From a bacterium (GTDB taxonomy: Bacteria > Patescibacteriota > Saccharimonadia > Saccharimonadales > Saccharimonadaceae): a stretch of DNA of 13,979 bases. Positions 6,163 to 12,809 of this stretch are shown in pieces. The translations under genes were made by a program, and so were the position numbers. Each line of letters starts with the position of its first letter. Within the stretch, counting starts at the first letter, position 1. The stretch is taken from NCBI GenBank assembly GCA_030428585.1, contig JAUIDL010000013.1, positions 1 through 13,979 on the forward strand, in the 5' to 3' direction. The notes under the pieces are model-generated. The model did no database searches. It saw only the letters and a program-made list of their open reading frames with translations, and was not told the DNA's origin.

Positions 6163-7458
6163 TTACAACTCTTCGATAGAAACCCGTCGCTGCTCGGTCG
6201 TATCTCGGTCACGAACCGTGACCATTCCATCTTTCTCAATCGTATCAAAATCAATGACAACGCAGTGTGGCGTGCCGATTTCATCTTGGCGACGGTAGCG
6301 TTTGCCGATATTGCCATTGTCGTCCCACATGACGGCACCGTATTTTTTCTTGAGGATAGTGTAGACTTCACGGGCTTTTTCGACCAACTCTGGTTTGTTT
6401 TTGAGCAGTGGCGATACTGCGAATTTAACCGGTGCCAAGTGATCAGGTAATTTCAAGAACTCACGCTGTTCGCCGTTTACTTCATCGACGGTATACGCGC
6501 TGGATAGCACCGCCATCAAAGCGCGCTCGACCCCAAACGATGGCTCGATCACGTGCGGCACAAATTTGTCGTTCGTGCCTTTGACGGTGTATTCCATGCT
6601 CTTGCCACTGGCATTTTGGATGTTCATCAAATCAAAGTCGGTGCGGTATGCCAAACCTAACAATTCTTCACGGCCAATCGGAAAATCAAATTCAAAGTCG
6701 ATGGTTCGCTGGCTATAGTGAGCGCGGTCATCTTCTGGAACTTCCAGCTCATGGACCATGTCATCCCGCAATCCAAGTGCCTGCGTCCACCGCCAGACCT
6801 GTTGTCGCCAGTGTTCAAACGATTCTTCCCAGTTCGCTGGATTTACAAAGTATTCAATCTCCATTTGCTCGAACTCGCGCGAGCGGAAAATAAAATCACG
6901 CGGGCTAATTTCGTTACGAAACGCCTTCCCCTGCTGGGCTAATCCAAATGGTAAATCTGGGTAAAAGGTGTCGACGACGTTTTTGTAATTCGTAAAGATA
7001 CCTTGGGCAGTTTCTGGACGAAGATAACTAATACTCGCTTCATCATCAACCGGGCCAACGTTCGTCTTGAACATCATGTTGAATTGCCGAGCTGGACCAA
7101 AGGTATTTTCCTTACCACAAGCTGGACAAACGTTCTCGTCCTCGAGCTTATCTGCCCGAAAACGACCTTTACAGTTCTCACACTCAACCAATGGATCAGT
7201 GAACGTATCGACATGTCCACTCGCCTGCCAAACCTTTTGATTCATCAAGATTGCCGCGTCGACGCCGTACATATCATCACGTTCATCGACAAACATCTGC
7301 CACCACAGCTGCATAATATTTCGCTTCAAGGCGACACCCAGTGGGCCGTAATCCCACGTGCCGCTCAGGCCGCCGTAGACATCAGAGCCTGGGTAGATGA
7401 AGCCGCGGCGCTTGGCCAAACTAACAATCTGTTCCATGTTGGATTTCGTTTCACTCAT
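6163..7458 (-). CDS. glyS: Glycyl-tRNA synthetase, alpha2 (class IIa) type
   Basis: The 431-residue protein is a single-chain GlyRS of the archaeal/eukaryotic/Gram-positive type, not the alpha2beta2 GlyQ/GlyS type. Visible parts include the N-terminal GFIYPGSDVYGGLSGTWDYGPLG (19-41) and a zinc-binding C93-x2-C96/C111-x2-C114 insertion. The YLRPETAQGIFTNY segment (145-158), motif 2 FRNEISPRDFIFRSREFEQ (180-198) and motif 3 IEPSFGVERALMAVL (304-318) follow. The C-terminus is an HGTP anticodon-binding domain (about 340-431, with KYGAVMWDD and RRQDEIGTPHCVVID). It charges tRNA-Gly in the cytoplasm. It has an extended -10 box 11 bases upstream, located right after the recO stop. No defect is seen. 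Confidence 0.97.
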   Translation of the reverse strand: MSETKSNMEQIVSLAKRRGFIYPGSDVYGGLSGTWDYGPLGVALKRNIMQLWWQMFVDERDDMYGVDAAILMNQKVWQASGHVDTFTDPLVECENCKGRFRADKLEDENVCPACGKENTFGPARQFNMMFKTNVGPVDDEASISYLRPETAQGIFTNYKNVVDTFYPDLPFGLAQQGKAFRNEISPRDFIFRSREFEQMEIEYFVNPANWEESFEHWRQQVWRWTQALGLRDDMVHELEVPEDDRAHYSQRTIDFEFDFPIGREELLGLAYRTDFDLMNIQNASGKSMEYTVKGTNDKFVPHVIEPSFGVERALMAVLSSAYTVDEVNGEQREFLKLPDHLAPVKFAVSPLLKNKPELVEKAREVYTILKKKYGAVMWDDNGNIGKRYRRQDEIGTPHCVVIDFDTIEKDGMVTVRDRDTTEQRRVSIEEL

Positions 7459-7469
7459 AACTGAGGTGT

Positions 7470-7478
7470 ATTATAGCA
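7470..7478 (-). promoter_or_regulatory. Extended -10 promoter of glyS, short leader
   Basis: TGC-TATAAT is a perfect extended -10, starting directly after the recO TAG stop codon. Eleven bases separate it from the glyS ATG, predicting a leader of about 4-5 bases. No -35 box is evident, as is usual for extended -10 promoters. Confidence 0.6.
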
Positions 7479-8153
7479 CTAAATCGCCGCGTGTTCTCGC
7501 GCAACCAGCAAACATTCGGGCAAATAATTGCCGAGTCCACCGACTTGGATCAACACTGCCAGTGGCCGTGTTGCAATCAAGCGCAGTAGTTTAACGTGCT
7601 CACCGCCCAGTGGCCCAGCATCCGTTTGAACAAGACCTTGCTCGGCACTGTCATAGCGGTAGCGAGCATCGACCTCAAGCTTTTTCCCGTTGGTATCGCG
7701 CTCCAAATTCAGTTGATGCCCTAGCAGCGCGCTATAGCGCAGATAAAACCAGGCTTTTGTCAGTGGTAAAGCAATCGTCGCGTTATCCAGCGCCATCAAG
7801 AGCTCAGCCAGCAAATCGTACCATTCTGGCTCGTCGACTGTTTCGCTGGCTTTGGTAATCAGCGAAATGATCTCATAGCCGAACTGTAGACGATCATAGT
7901 CCTCGATAATGTGATGGTAAAAATGAACCAATCGTGAAGAGGTCAACACGCCCAGCTCTCCCTTACCCTCACCAATCACCACATCACTGACCGCAAAAAG
8001 CTCGATACCGCCGGCCAACTTACTTTTCTCGCGCCGAACCCCTCGAGCCATGACCGCGCGTCTTCCTATGGGGGTCAACAGTTGCAGTATTCTATCGGCT
8101 TCGCCATAATTCGTCCGACGCAGGACTATCGCGCGCGTCCGCTGGGTTTTCAC
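7479..8153 (-). CDS. recO: DNA repair protein RecO
   Basis: The 224-residue protein begins with the RecO OB-fold: RTRAIVLRRTNYGEADRILQLLTP (5-28), then GVRREKSKLAGGIELFAVSDVVI (38-60) and LGVLTSSRLVHFYHHI (67-82). The rest is the helical C-terminal domain. RecO anneals SSB-bound single strands and, with RecR, loads RecA in the RecF pathway. The start is GTG. It overlaps the TGA of the receiver gene by 4 bases (GTGA), which decides the start. The four-cysteine zinc finger of many RecO proteins is missing; only one cysteine is present, near the C-terminus. Sitting downstream of a two-component pair is unusual. The TAG stop is followed at once by the glyS promoter. Confidence 0.9.
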   Translation of the reverse strand: MKTQRTRAIVLRRTNYGEADRILQLLTPIGRRAVMARGVRREKSKLAGGIELFAVSDVVIGEGKGELGVLTSSRLVHFYHHIIEDYDRLQFGYEIISLITKASETVDEPEWYDLLAELLMALDNATIALPLTKAWFYLRYSALLGHQLNLERDTNGKKLEVDARYRYDSAEQGLVQTDAGPLGGEHVKLLRLIATRPLAVLIQVGGLGNYLPECLLVAREHAAI

Positions 8154-8518
8154 GCCAAGACTCCCCGAAGCGCCACCACCAATGCGTCTGCCCCCATGGT
8201 CGTTTTGTCGACAATCCGCTGAACGCCGTATGGTTTTAAATTGTCGAGCGAGAGGCTATCAGAAACATCTGTGTAAACAACCACGGGGATATCTTTGGTG
8301 TCAGGATATGATTGGAGTTCATGCAACAGCGCCATGACGGTTGCGCCACTGAGTAAAACATCGGCAATAATCGCGTCTGGTTTCGCGTCGTCGATTTTGG
8401 TAATGGCAGATTGTGCATGTGCGGCATGCACCACCTCAAAGCCAGCTCGACGTAATCGCTCCAGCTCGAGCTCAGCCCGCCACATGTCATCTTCGACTAA
8501 TAAGACTCGCCCGTTCAT
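8150..8518 (-). CDS. Stand-alone response regulator receiver domain
   Basis: The 122-residue protein is a CheY-like receiver and nothing more. Visible features are the acidic pocket E9-D10-D11 in VLLVEDD, the phospho-acceptor D53 in AIIADVLL, T83 in VVVYTD and K105 in VDKTT. There is no DNA-binding or enzymatic output domain. I start it at the ATG at 8518 rather than the TTG six bases upstream, because this ATG overlaps the kinase TGA (ATGA). It is presumably phosphorylated by the kinase encoded just before it and acts by protein contact, as in CheY- or DivK-like relays. The partner is unknown. It overlaps recO on its downstream side. Confidence 0.93.
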   Translation of the reverse strand: MNGRVLLVEDDMWRAELELERLRRAGFEVVHAAHAQSAITKIDDAKPDAIIADVLLSGATVMALLHELQSYPDTKDIPVVVYTDVSDSLSLDNLKPYGVQRIVDKTTMGADALVVALRGVLA

Positions 8519-9237
8519 AGCCAACTCAGTTGCCGTGAGGCATGGAGATCAACATAAAAGGTCGCGCCGTCCCGATGCCTGGTCATACCAATCGTGCCGT
8601 TCATTGCACTGGCGAATTGACTCGCCAAATAAAGCCCTAGTCCACTGCTTTGCGGTCGGGCGTGAATAGCTTGCGGCGCGTGGGCTAATTTTTGCTGCAA
8701 ACCACGCCACATGTCTGCTGACAATGCTGGGCCAAAATCACGCACGCCAATACGGACAATTGAACCTTTTTGGAGCGCTTTTATTTGCAGGTGCACGACC
8801 GTACCAGGCTCGGTGTAGTGCAATGCATTATCACTAAAATTCAATAAAATTCGTCTCAACAGATCTCGGTTCGCAACCAACAGCAACGGATGGCGTCGCT
8901 GCGCTACACTGAGGGTCCGACCATGTGCTGCGAATAACGGCGTCAGTTCATGGACAATGTCCTGGCAAATTTGCTCAGGGTTCAGTGGTTCGACGGCAAA
9001 CATTGCATCCTCGAGACGAGCCGACTTCGTCAAATCAGTCGTCAGTCGCAGGGCTCGCTCGCTAGTTAAACTGACGCGCTCTATCAAGCGTTGTTGCTCT
9101 GGTGTTAGCCTAGTATTCTCGAGCTCTAAGGATAACTGACGAATCAACGACAGCGGTGACTTTAACTCATGAGCAGCCGCCGCCAACGGCGGTATCATAC
9201 CCCTGCTCTGTAGTGACTCCCCTCCACTCTCTTGCAT
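8515..9237 (-). CDS. Soluble sensor-less histidine kinase (HisKA + HATPase_c)
   Basis: The 240-residue protein has a HisKA dimerisation domain starting almost at once, with AHELKSPLS and the phospho-accepting histidine H23. A HATPase_c domain follows: N-box NFSDNALHYT (N137), a G1-like DFGPAL (167-172) in which the usual final glycine is alanine, and G2 SSGLGLYLAS (197-206). There is no membrane segment, HAMP, PAS or GAF domain, so any signal must come from another protein or from the cytoplasm. Typical kinases are much longer. The ATG at 9237 lies 6 bases after an extended -10-like TGCTAAACT, predicting a leaderless mRNA. AGAGG is also adjacent but only one base from the ATG. It overlaps the receiver gene by ATGA, so the two are a cognate pair. 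Confidence 0.93.
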   Translation of the reverse strand: MQESGGESLQSRGMIPPLAAAAHELKSPLSLIRQLSLELENTRLTPEQQRLIERVSLTSERALRLTTDLTKSARLEDAMFAVEPLNPEQICQDIVHELTPLFAAHGRTLSVAQRRHPLLLVANRDLLRRILLNFSDNALHYTEPGTVVHLQIKALQKGSIVRIGVRDFGPALSADMWRGLQQKLAHAPQAIHARPQSSGLGLYLASQFASAMNGTIGMTRHRDGATFYVDLHASRQLSWL

Positions 9238-9243
9238 ACCTCT

Positions 9244-9252
9244 AGTTTAGCA
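9244..9252 (-). promoter_or_regulatory. Possible extended -10 box for the histidine kinase-receiver-recO unit
   Basis: TGC-TAAACT (TAAACT matches TATAAT at 4 of 6 positions) lies 6 bases before the kinase ATG, the same geometry as other unit heads here. The match is weaker, so confidence is moderate. Confidence 0.35.
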
Positions 9253-9289
9253 CCCAGAGCGGGTCGTCACCAACGACAAGCGGGATTGA

Positions 9290-9940
9290 TTATTTGTTGA
9301 AGGTAATCGATTTGACGAGTTTGTCGAAATCTTTTTTGAACGTGTTCGCGTCCGTTCGCAGGGTGACAACTTTGTCACGAATCTTAAAGATAACTGCCGC
9401 GCCACGGATGTCATCGGTAAAGTTACCGTCAAGACGAGTGCCAGTCTGGCCATTGATGCGAATTGTACTCGATTTCAAGTCACCATTACTCACCTCAGAA
9501 CTGTAGTCATCAACAATGTCTTCGTACTCAGCTGTTTCAATCGTCACCCGCAGCGCCAATTGTGTATCGCGTTTCACCGGAGGTACCGATCCAGGATTCA
9601 AGTATGCCTCGAAGTCACCACCACGTGAAATATCATTGCCGATATACACGCTCCAGGTCTTTGGGTACGAAAAGCTCAGCAGACCGTAATCCTCTGGGCC
9701 GGCAAACGTACGGTTCGGCTCTTTTTCTCGTTCAAGGAACTTGGCTTCGTCGACGTCAGCCTGCTCTTTTTTCGCCGTTGCAACCGCCGCTTCAACTTTT
9801 GTATCGACGTTATCTTTTTGATCAAGGTAGTTCACAAATGCCCACGCACCAAAGCCAATCGCGCCCAGCGACAAGATAATAAAGACGACGGCCAAAACAA
9901 CCCATAACGATCCGGCACCGCGTTGATCACGAAATATCAT
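9290..9940 (-). CDS. Membrane-anchored protein with PsbP/Mog1-like extracytoplasmic domain
   Basis: I do not recognise a named family with certainty. The 216-residue protein starts MIFRDQRGAGS, followed by one hydrophobic helix (about 12-37). A charged helical linker, probably a coiled coil (40-73), comes next. Residues 83-214 form a globular alpha/beta domain with LLSFSYPKTWSVYI (87-100), TIRINGQTGTRL and a closing KDFDKLVKSITF. The 'SYPKTW' opening followed by a terminal 'lv.SitF' resembles PsbP/Mog1-like domains seen on many bacterial surface or lipoproteins. The frame is open upstream to 10021, but the start at 9940 is chosen. It removes overlap with the methyltransferase gene and lies 6 bases after TATAAT. 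The QRGAGSL segment before the helix faintly resembles a prepilin site but lacks the E5 glutamate. Confidence 0.8.
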   Translation of the reverse strand: MIFRDQRGAGSLWVVLAVVFIILSLGAIGFGAWAFVNYLDQKDNVDTKVEAAVATAKKEQADVDEAKFLEREKEPNRTFAGPEDYGLLSFSYPKTWSVYIGNDISRGGDFEAYLNPGSVPPVKRDTQLALRVTIETAEYEDIVDDYSSEVSNGDLKSSTIRINGQTGTRLDGNFTDDIRGAAVIFKIRDKVVTLRTDANTFKKDFDKLVKSITFNK

Positions 9941-9946
9941 ACCCGC

Positions 9947-9975
9947 ATTATACCGTAAGCGCTTTTTTCTGCCTA
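9947..9975 (-). promoter_or_regulatory. Promoter of the membrane-anchored protein gene, predicted leaderless
   Basis: TATAAT (9947-9952) preceded by CGG, with TAGGCA (9970-9975, 4 of 6 to TTGACA) 17 bases upstream. The box contains the TAA stop codon of the methyltransferase gene (9948-9950). Six bases separate it from the ATG at 9940. Confidence 0.55.
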
Positions 9976-10469
9976 GGAGTGATTCGGTACAAAAAGTGAG
10001 CCCCGACCTGCTTGTCCACAATCTGCACTAACGGATTGCCGTAACTGATCAACGCCACAGTTTTTTGCTGTGTATCGGCAAATGCTTGTAGTTTCTTCAC
10101 CAACTTTATTTGATCACGATGAACCGAAAACGCGTAGACCACCGTCGTTGCTAGGGGAAGCTTTGCTTGCCAAAAATTAGCCAATCGAACCTGTACACGG
10201 TCATCTTTACTTGATAACACTCTGGCCACTCCATACAACACCGGCTGAATCTCATACCCAATCGCCCGTGCTCCCTGAGTACTGGCAATGCGAAGCACAC
10301 GGCCATCACCTGCGCCGATATCAATTAACGTATCGGACTTGCCAAGTGGGTACAGCTCCGTCAACGCCCTATAGACATCTCGGCGATGACTCGGCACATA
10401 CGGCGCACCGAAAAATACCACAAAACCAAAGAAAAAAATCAAACCAATGACTATCCAAAGGATGATCAT
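9948..10469 (-). CDS. Membrane-anchored class I SAM-dependent methyltransferase (FAM173-like)
   Basis: The 173-residue protein has an N-terminal hydrophobic helix (1-21) followed by GAPYVPS, then a short Rossmann methyltransferase core. Motif I is LIDIGAGDGRV (48-58), motif II is AIGYEIQP (69-76, with E73 as the likely SAM ribose ligand), and a VVYAFSV strand lies at 110-116. The order 'membrane helix, YVPs, DxGxGDGR, GxExxP' is like the FAM173/ATPSC-KMT lysine methyltransferases, and similar small enzymes are common in CPR genomes; the substrate is unknown. The ATG overlaps the xseB TGA (ATGA). The C-terminus is basic (TPRQKKALTV). The family link is my inference from pattern. Confidence 0.8.
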   Translation of the reverse strand: MIILWIVIGLIFFFGFVVFFGAPYVPSHRRDVYRALTELYPLGKSDTLIDIGAGDGRVLRIASTQGARAIGYEIQPVLYGVARVLSSKDDRVQVRLANFWQAKLPLATTVVYAFSVHRDQIKLVKKLQAFADTQQKTVALISYGNPLVQIVDKQVGAHFLYRITPRQKKALTV

Positions 10470-10675
10470 TCGTTCGGCTCGTCAAACCGCTGCTTGACCA
10501 CGGCAATGTCGTTTTTAATAGCGGTCAGATCTTCTTCGATCTCTGCAGCGAGTGTTTCTGCGTTTTTATATTGGTCAACCGCTTTTTCGAGTACGAAGTC
10601 TTCACTCTGAAACCAGCTGACAATAGCCGATAGCTCATTTAATTTATCTTGGACTGTTTTATTTTTCTGTGACAT
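10466..10675 (-). CDS. xseB: Exodeoxyribonuclease VII small subunit
   Basis: The 69-residue protein is two antiparallel helices, as expected for XseB. The first holds VQDKLNELSAIVSWFQSEDFVLEKAVDQYKNAETLAAEIEEDL (about 8-50), with the ELSAIVxWF-x5-LEKAVDxYK pattern; the second runs to the C-terminus. Several small subunits wrap around the C-terminal helices of XseA. The gene overlaps the 3' end of xseA by 17 bases, and its start is served by a perfect GGAGG located in xseA. Standard length. Confidence 0.93.
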   Translation of the reverse strand: MSQKNKTVQDKLNELSAIVSWFQSEDFVLEKAVDQYKNAETLAAEIEEDLTAIKNDIAVVKQRFDEPNE

Positions 10676-11753
10676 CTTTTACCTCCGCCGTTATCATCTG
10701 TTTACTGGTCTCGATTTCAATCGTCTTTCCCGCCATGAGTTCACCACGGACTAACGCATATCCTTGCTGCAACACACGCTGGGGGTTCAACTGCTCCACT
10801 CCGAGTCTCAGTGCCGCCAGTTGATCAAATCCCACCTGAATTTGCTGTTCAATCCGCTGCCACGCCCGGGCTAGGTGCTCGCGCGTTTGTTGCTGGAACC
10901 GTGTCATTGCTGCAATCAACGCCTGGCCACTTTGCTCAACCTGGTGCTGTGCAAGCCGTATCAATTCTTGCCGATCAGGCACTAATGTCTCCGCCGCATG
11001 AGTCGGCGTCGCCGCTCGAACATCCGCTACCATATCGGACAACGTATGATCGATTTCATGGCCAACGCCCACCAACGTTGGGATGCGACTTTCGGCAATT
11101 GCTCGAGCCAGCGGTTCGTCGTTAAACGTTGCTAGGTCTTCCGCACTTCCCCCACCGCGAATAATTACCAAAACGTCGGCTGGTTCAGCCTGTTGATTAA
11201 AATAGTGGATTGCCCGGATAATTTGGTCTGGTGCAGGGTCGCCTTGGACCTGGGTATGAGCAACCTGGACCTGCAACCCACCCCAGCGTTCGTTCAAAAT
11301 TCGGGTAAAGTCAGCGTAGGCTGCCGACTCAGTACTGGTAATGACCGCGACCGATTTCGGAACGCGTGGCAACGGTCGCTTCCGCTCGGGCGCAAACAGT
11401 CCTTCTACTTCGAATTTCGCCTTCAAGAGTTCAAAGCCTTTTTTAATCGCTCCCTCACCCACCGGCTTGACCGATTGGATGCTGATTGAAAAGTAGCCTT
11501 TGTTGCTGAGGCGCGGTCGTCCGGTAACCACAACTTTCATACCGTCCTCGACAGGTGTGCGTAGATTGTAGACGCTGGTAAAGCAATTCACCACCGCACC
11601 TTCGTCTTTCAGGTTAAAACCGACCCACTTGCCTTGACTAATTCGGTGCTCGGACACCTCACCCACAATCGATACCGTCGGGTAGGCATACTCGAGGGTT
11701 TGATTGGTCAGCGCGACAAAATCACTTACCGATAGGAGCACTGGCTCGGCCAT
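10659..11753 (-). CDS. xseA: Exodeoxyribonuclease VII large subunit
   Basis: The 364-residue protein has the N-terminal OB-fold (SVSDFVALTNQTLEYAYP through KWVGFNLKDEG, 8-52) that binds single-stranded DNA. The catalytic core follows: VAVITSTESAAYADF (135-149), VLVIIRGGGSAEDLATFND (194-212) and GVGHEIDHTLSDMVADVRAATPTHAAE (229-255). A helical stalk (about 258-320) and the C-terminal NPQRVLQQGYALV hook (323-335) finish it. It degrades single-stranded DNA from both ends together with XseB. It is shorter than the roughly 450-residue E. coli protein, mainly in the stalk. The start at 11753 overlaps the upstream gene by 32 bases, and no Shine-Dalgarno site is visible there. A GTG at 11741 in the same frame is an alternative start. 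Confidence 0.95.
   Translation of the reverse strand: MAEPVLLSVSDFVALTNQTLEYAYPTVSIVGEVSEHRISQGKWVGFNLKDEGAVVNCFTSVYNLRTPVEDGMKVVVTGRPRLSNKGYFSISIQSVKPVGEGAIKKGFELLKAKFEVEGLFAPERKRPLPRVPKSVAVITSTESAAYADFTRILNERWGGLQVQVAHTQVQGDPAPDQIIRAIHYFNQQAEPADVLVIIRGGGSAEDLATFNDEPLARAIAESRIPTLVGVGHEIDHTLSDMVADVRAATPTHAAETLVPDRQELIRLAQHQVEQSGQALIAAMTRFQQQTREHLARAWQRIEQQIQVGFDQLAALRLGVEQLNPQRVLQQGYALVRGELMAGKTIEIETSKQMITAEVKDVTEK
10682..10686 (-). promoter_or_regulatory. Strong Shine-Dalgarno site for xseB
   Basis: GGAGG lies 6 bases before the xseB ATG, embedded in the xseA 3' coding region. It confirms that this genome uses anti-Shine-Dalgarno pairing for internal operon genes, in contrast with the unit-head genes. 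Confidence 0.7.
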
Positions 11754-12774
11754 ATTTGTTCAGGGTTAGTTGGTAAAACACGTAGCCGAAGCCAATCGTT
11801 AGAATCAGCAGTGAAATACGGGCAATCAAAGTTCCGGCAATCGCCACATCTGGCGGCAGACCGGTCGTCGCGAGGAATGCAATCATAATCGCTTCGTACA
11901 CGCCCGCTCCTCCTGGTGTCACCGAGACAGCACTGGCAATCGAAGCCACCCCAAAGGCAACAAACAGCAATGCCGGATTGAGCATATAGCCCAGTGACCA
12001 AAACGCAATCCACAACAGGGCGACGTCAATCACGTTGGCAATCAGCGCCCACATAAATGGCTGAGCCAGCACCTTCTTTTCTTTGCGAATCGCTTTGTAA
12101 TCTTGATGCAGTTCAGTAAAGAAATCTTTAATGATATGCGCCGCTACTACCGGTTTGGTTTTGTCACGACGGAAAATACCGAGCACCTTGTTCGCGAGTC
12201 GTGTCAGCCACGCCGCAAACTTGTCCAGCCGACCCTGGTGTCCCAGTACAAAGATAGCCGCCACGACGGCCCCAAACGCCAAGACTGTCAGACCAAGACA
12301 AATCAGAATCACAAAGCGATTTATCTGATGGTCGATAATCAACGCCGCCACCGCAATGATCAACAACACGATAAAACTAAGGAACGTCATCGCGAACCGA
12401 ATGATTTGTGCCATCGTCGATCGCCCGACGCGTACGCCCATGCGACTCAGCACCCAACTCAGGTAAGAGAACCCAGCCGCTCCGCCGCTTGGCAAAATGT
12501 GATTCACAAAGTTGAGTTCGAGCGCAATCCGTGTCATCCGCCATGCCGATGTTTGCTTCAGATCACCTTTCGACCGTAAATACGAGAACATGATTTCACC
12601 CGTCGCCCAGTAGCTAAAGAATTGCACCGGAATCAACAACGCCAAAATCCACAGGTTGACTTGGTCGAGTAAATTCCAGGCTTTGACAATCTCTGGCCAC
12701 GCAAACACAACCACCACCGTCAAAAGCACGAGAGTAATCAGTGTCAGCCAGCCCCGAATCGACAATTTGTGCAT
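11722..12774 (-). CDS. UPF0104 / lysylphosphatidylglycerol synthase TM-region family membrane protein
   Basis: The 350-residue polytopic protein has roughly eight hydrophobic segments (about 9-26, 40-57, 128-147, 153-176, 240-265, 268-285, 290-305, 311-336). Family motifs are ELNFVNHILPSGGAAGFSY (86-104), with the conserved P-SGG turn, and SVTPGGAGVYEAIMIAF (284-300). This is the AglD2/LPG_synthase_TM fold (PF03706). It includes the flippase part of MprF and stand-alone proteins linked to glycolipid or polyprenyl-glycan transfer. The MprF synthase domain is absent, so lysyl-PG synthesis is not expected. A positive cytoplasmic loop lies at about 180-240. It is the first gene of the unit with xseA, xseB and the methyltransferase. 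Its substrate is unknown. Confidence 0.9.
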   Translation of the reverse strand: MHKLSIRGWLTLITLVLLTVVVVFAWPEIVKAWNLLDQVNLWILALLIPVQFFSYWATGEIMFSYLRSKGDLKQTSAWRMTRIALELNFVNHILPSGGAAGFSYLSWVLSRMGVRVGRSTMAQIIRFAMTFLSFIVLLIIAVAALIIDHQINRFVILICLGLTVLAFGAVVAAIFVLGHQGRLDKFAAWLTRLANKVLGIFRRDKTKPVVAAHIIKDFFTELHQDYKAIRKEKKVLAQPFMWALIANVIDVALLWIAFWSLGYMLNPALLFVAFGVASIASAVSVTPGGAGVYEAIMIAFLATTGLPPDVAIAGTLIARISLLILTIGFGYVFYQLTLNKYGRASAPIGK

Positions 12775-12783
12775 ACTGGTTTC

Positions 12784-12792
12784 ATTATAACA
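12784..12792 (-). promoter_or_regulatory. Extended -10 promoter for the UPF0104-xseA-xseB-methyltransferase unit
   Basis: TGT-TATAAT is a perfect extended -10 on the minus strand, 9 bases before the ATG at 12774. The predicted leader is 2-3 bases. It faces away from the plus-strand -10 box 8 bases to its right. Confidence 0.6.
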
Positions 12793-12797
12793 TCAGG

Positions 12798-12803
12798 TAT
12801 AAT
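12798..12803 (+). promoter_or_regulatory. -10 box of the plus-strand methyltransferase gene, predicted leaderless
   Basis: A perfect TATAAT preceded by AGG lies 6 bases before the ATG at 12810. No convincing -35 box is seen at 16-18 bases; that position falls around the start codon of the divergent gene. Confidence 0.55.
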
Positions 12804-12809
12804 AACCGT

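Noticed and set aside
8519..8524. TTG start for the receiver gene
   Set aside because: The ATG at 8518 forms a clean ATGA overlap with the kinase stop, as at other junctions here, and the receiver fold begins right after it.
9253..9289. Hairpin GTCGT-TGGTG-ACGAC as a terminator after the membrane protein gene
   Set aside because: The stem is only 5 base pairs and no T-run follows, so there is not enough to call a rho-independent terminator.
9941..10021. Upstream extension of the membrane-anchored protein frame
   Set aside because: It overlaps the methyltransferase gene by about 70 bases and puts non-hydrophobic residues before a clear N-terminal anchor; the ATG at 9940 fits the promoter geometry.
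12741..12809. Upstream extension of the TRM11-like frame
   Set aside because: It overlaps the divergent gene and its promoter; MYVALLGRQP is the expected family N-terminus.
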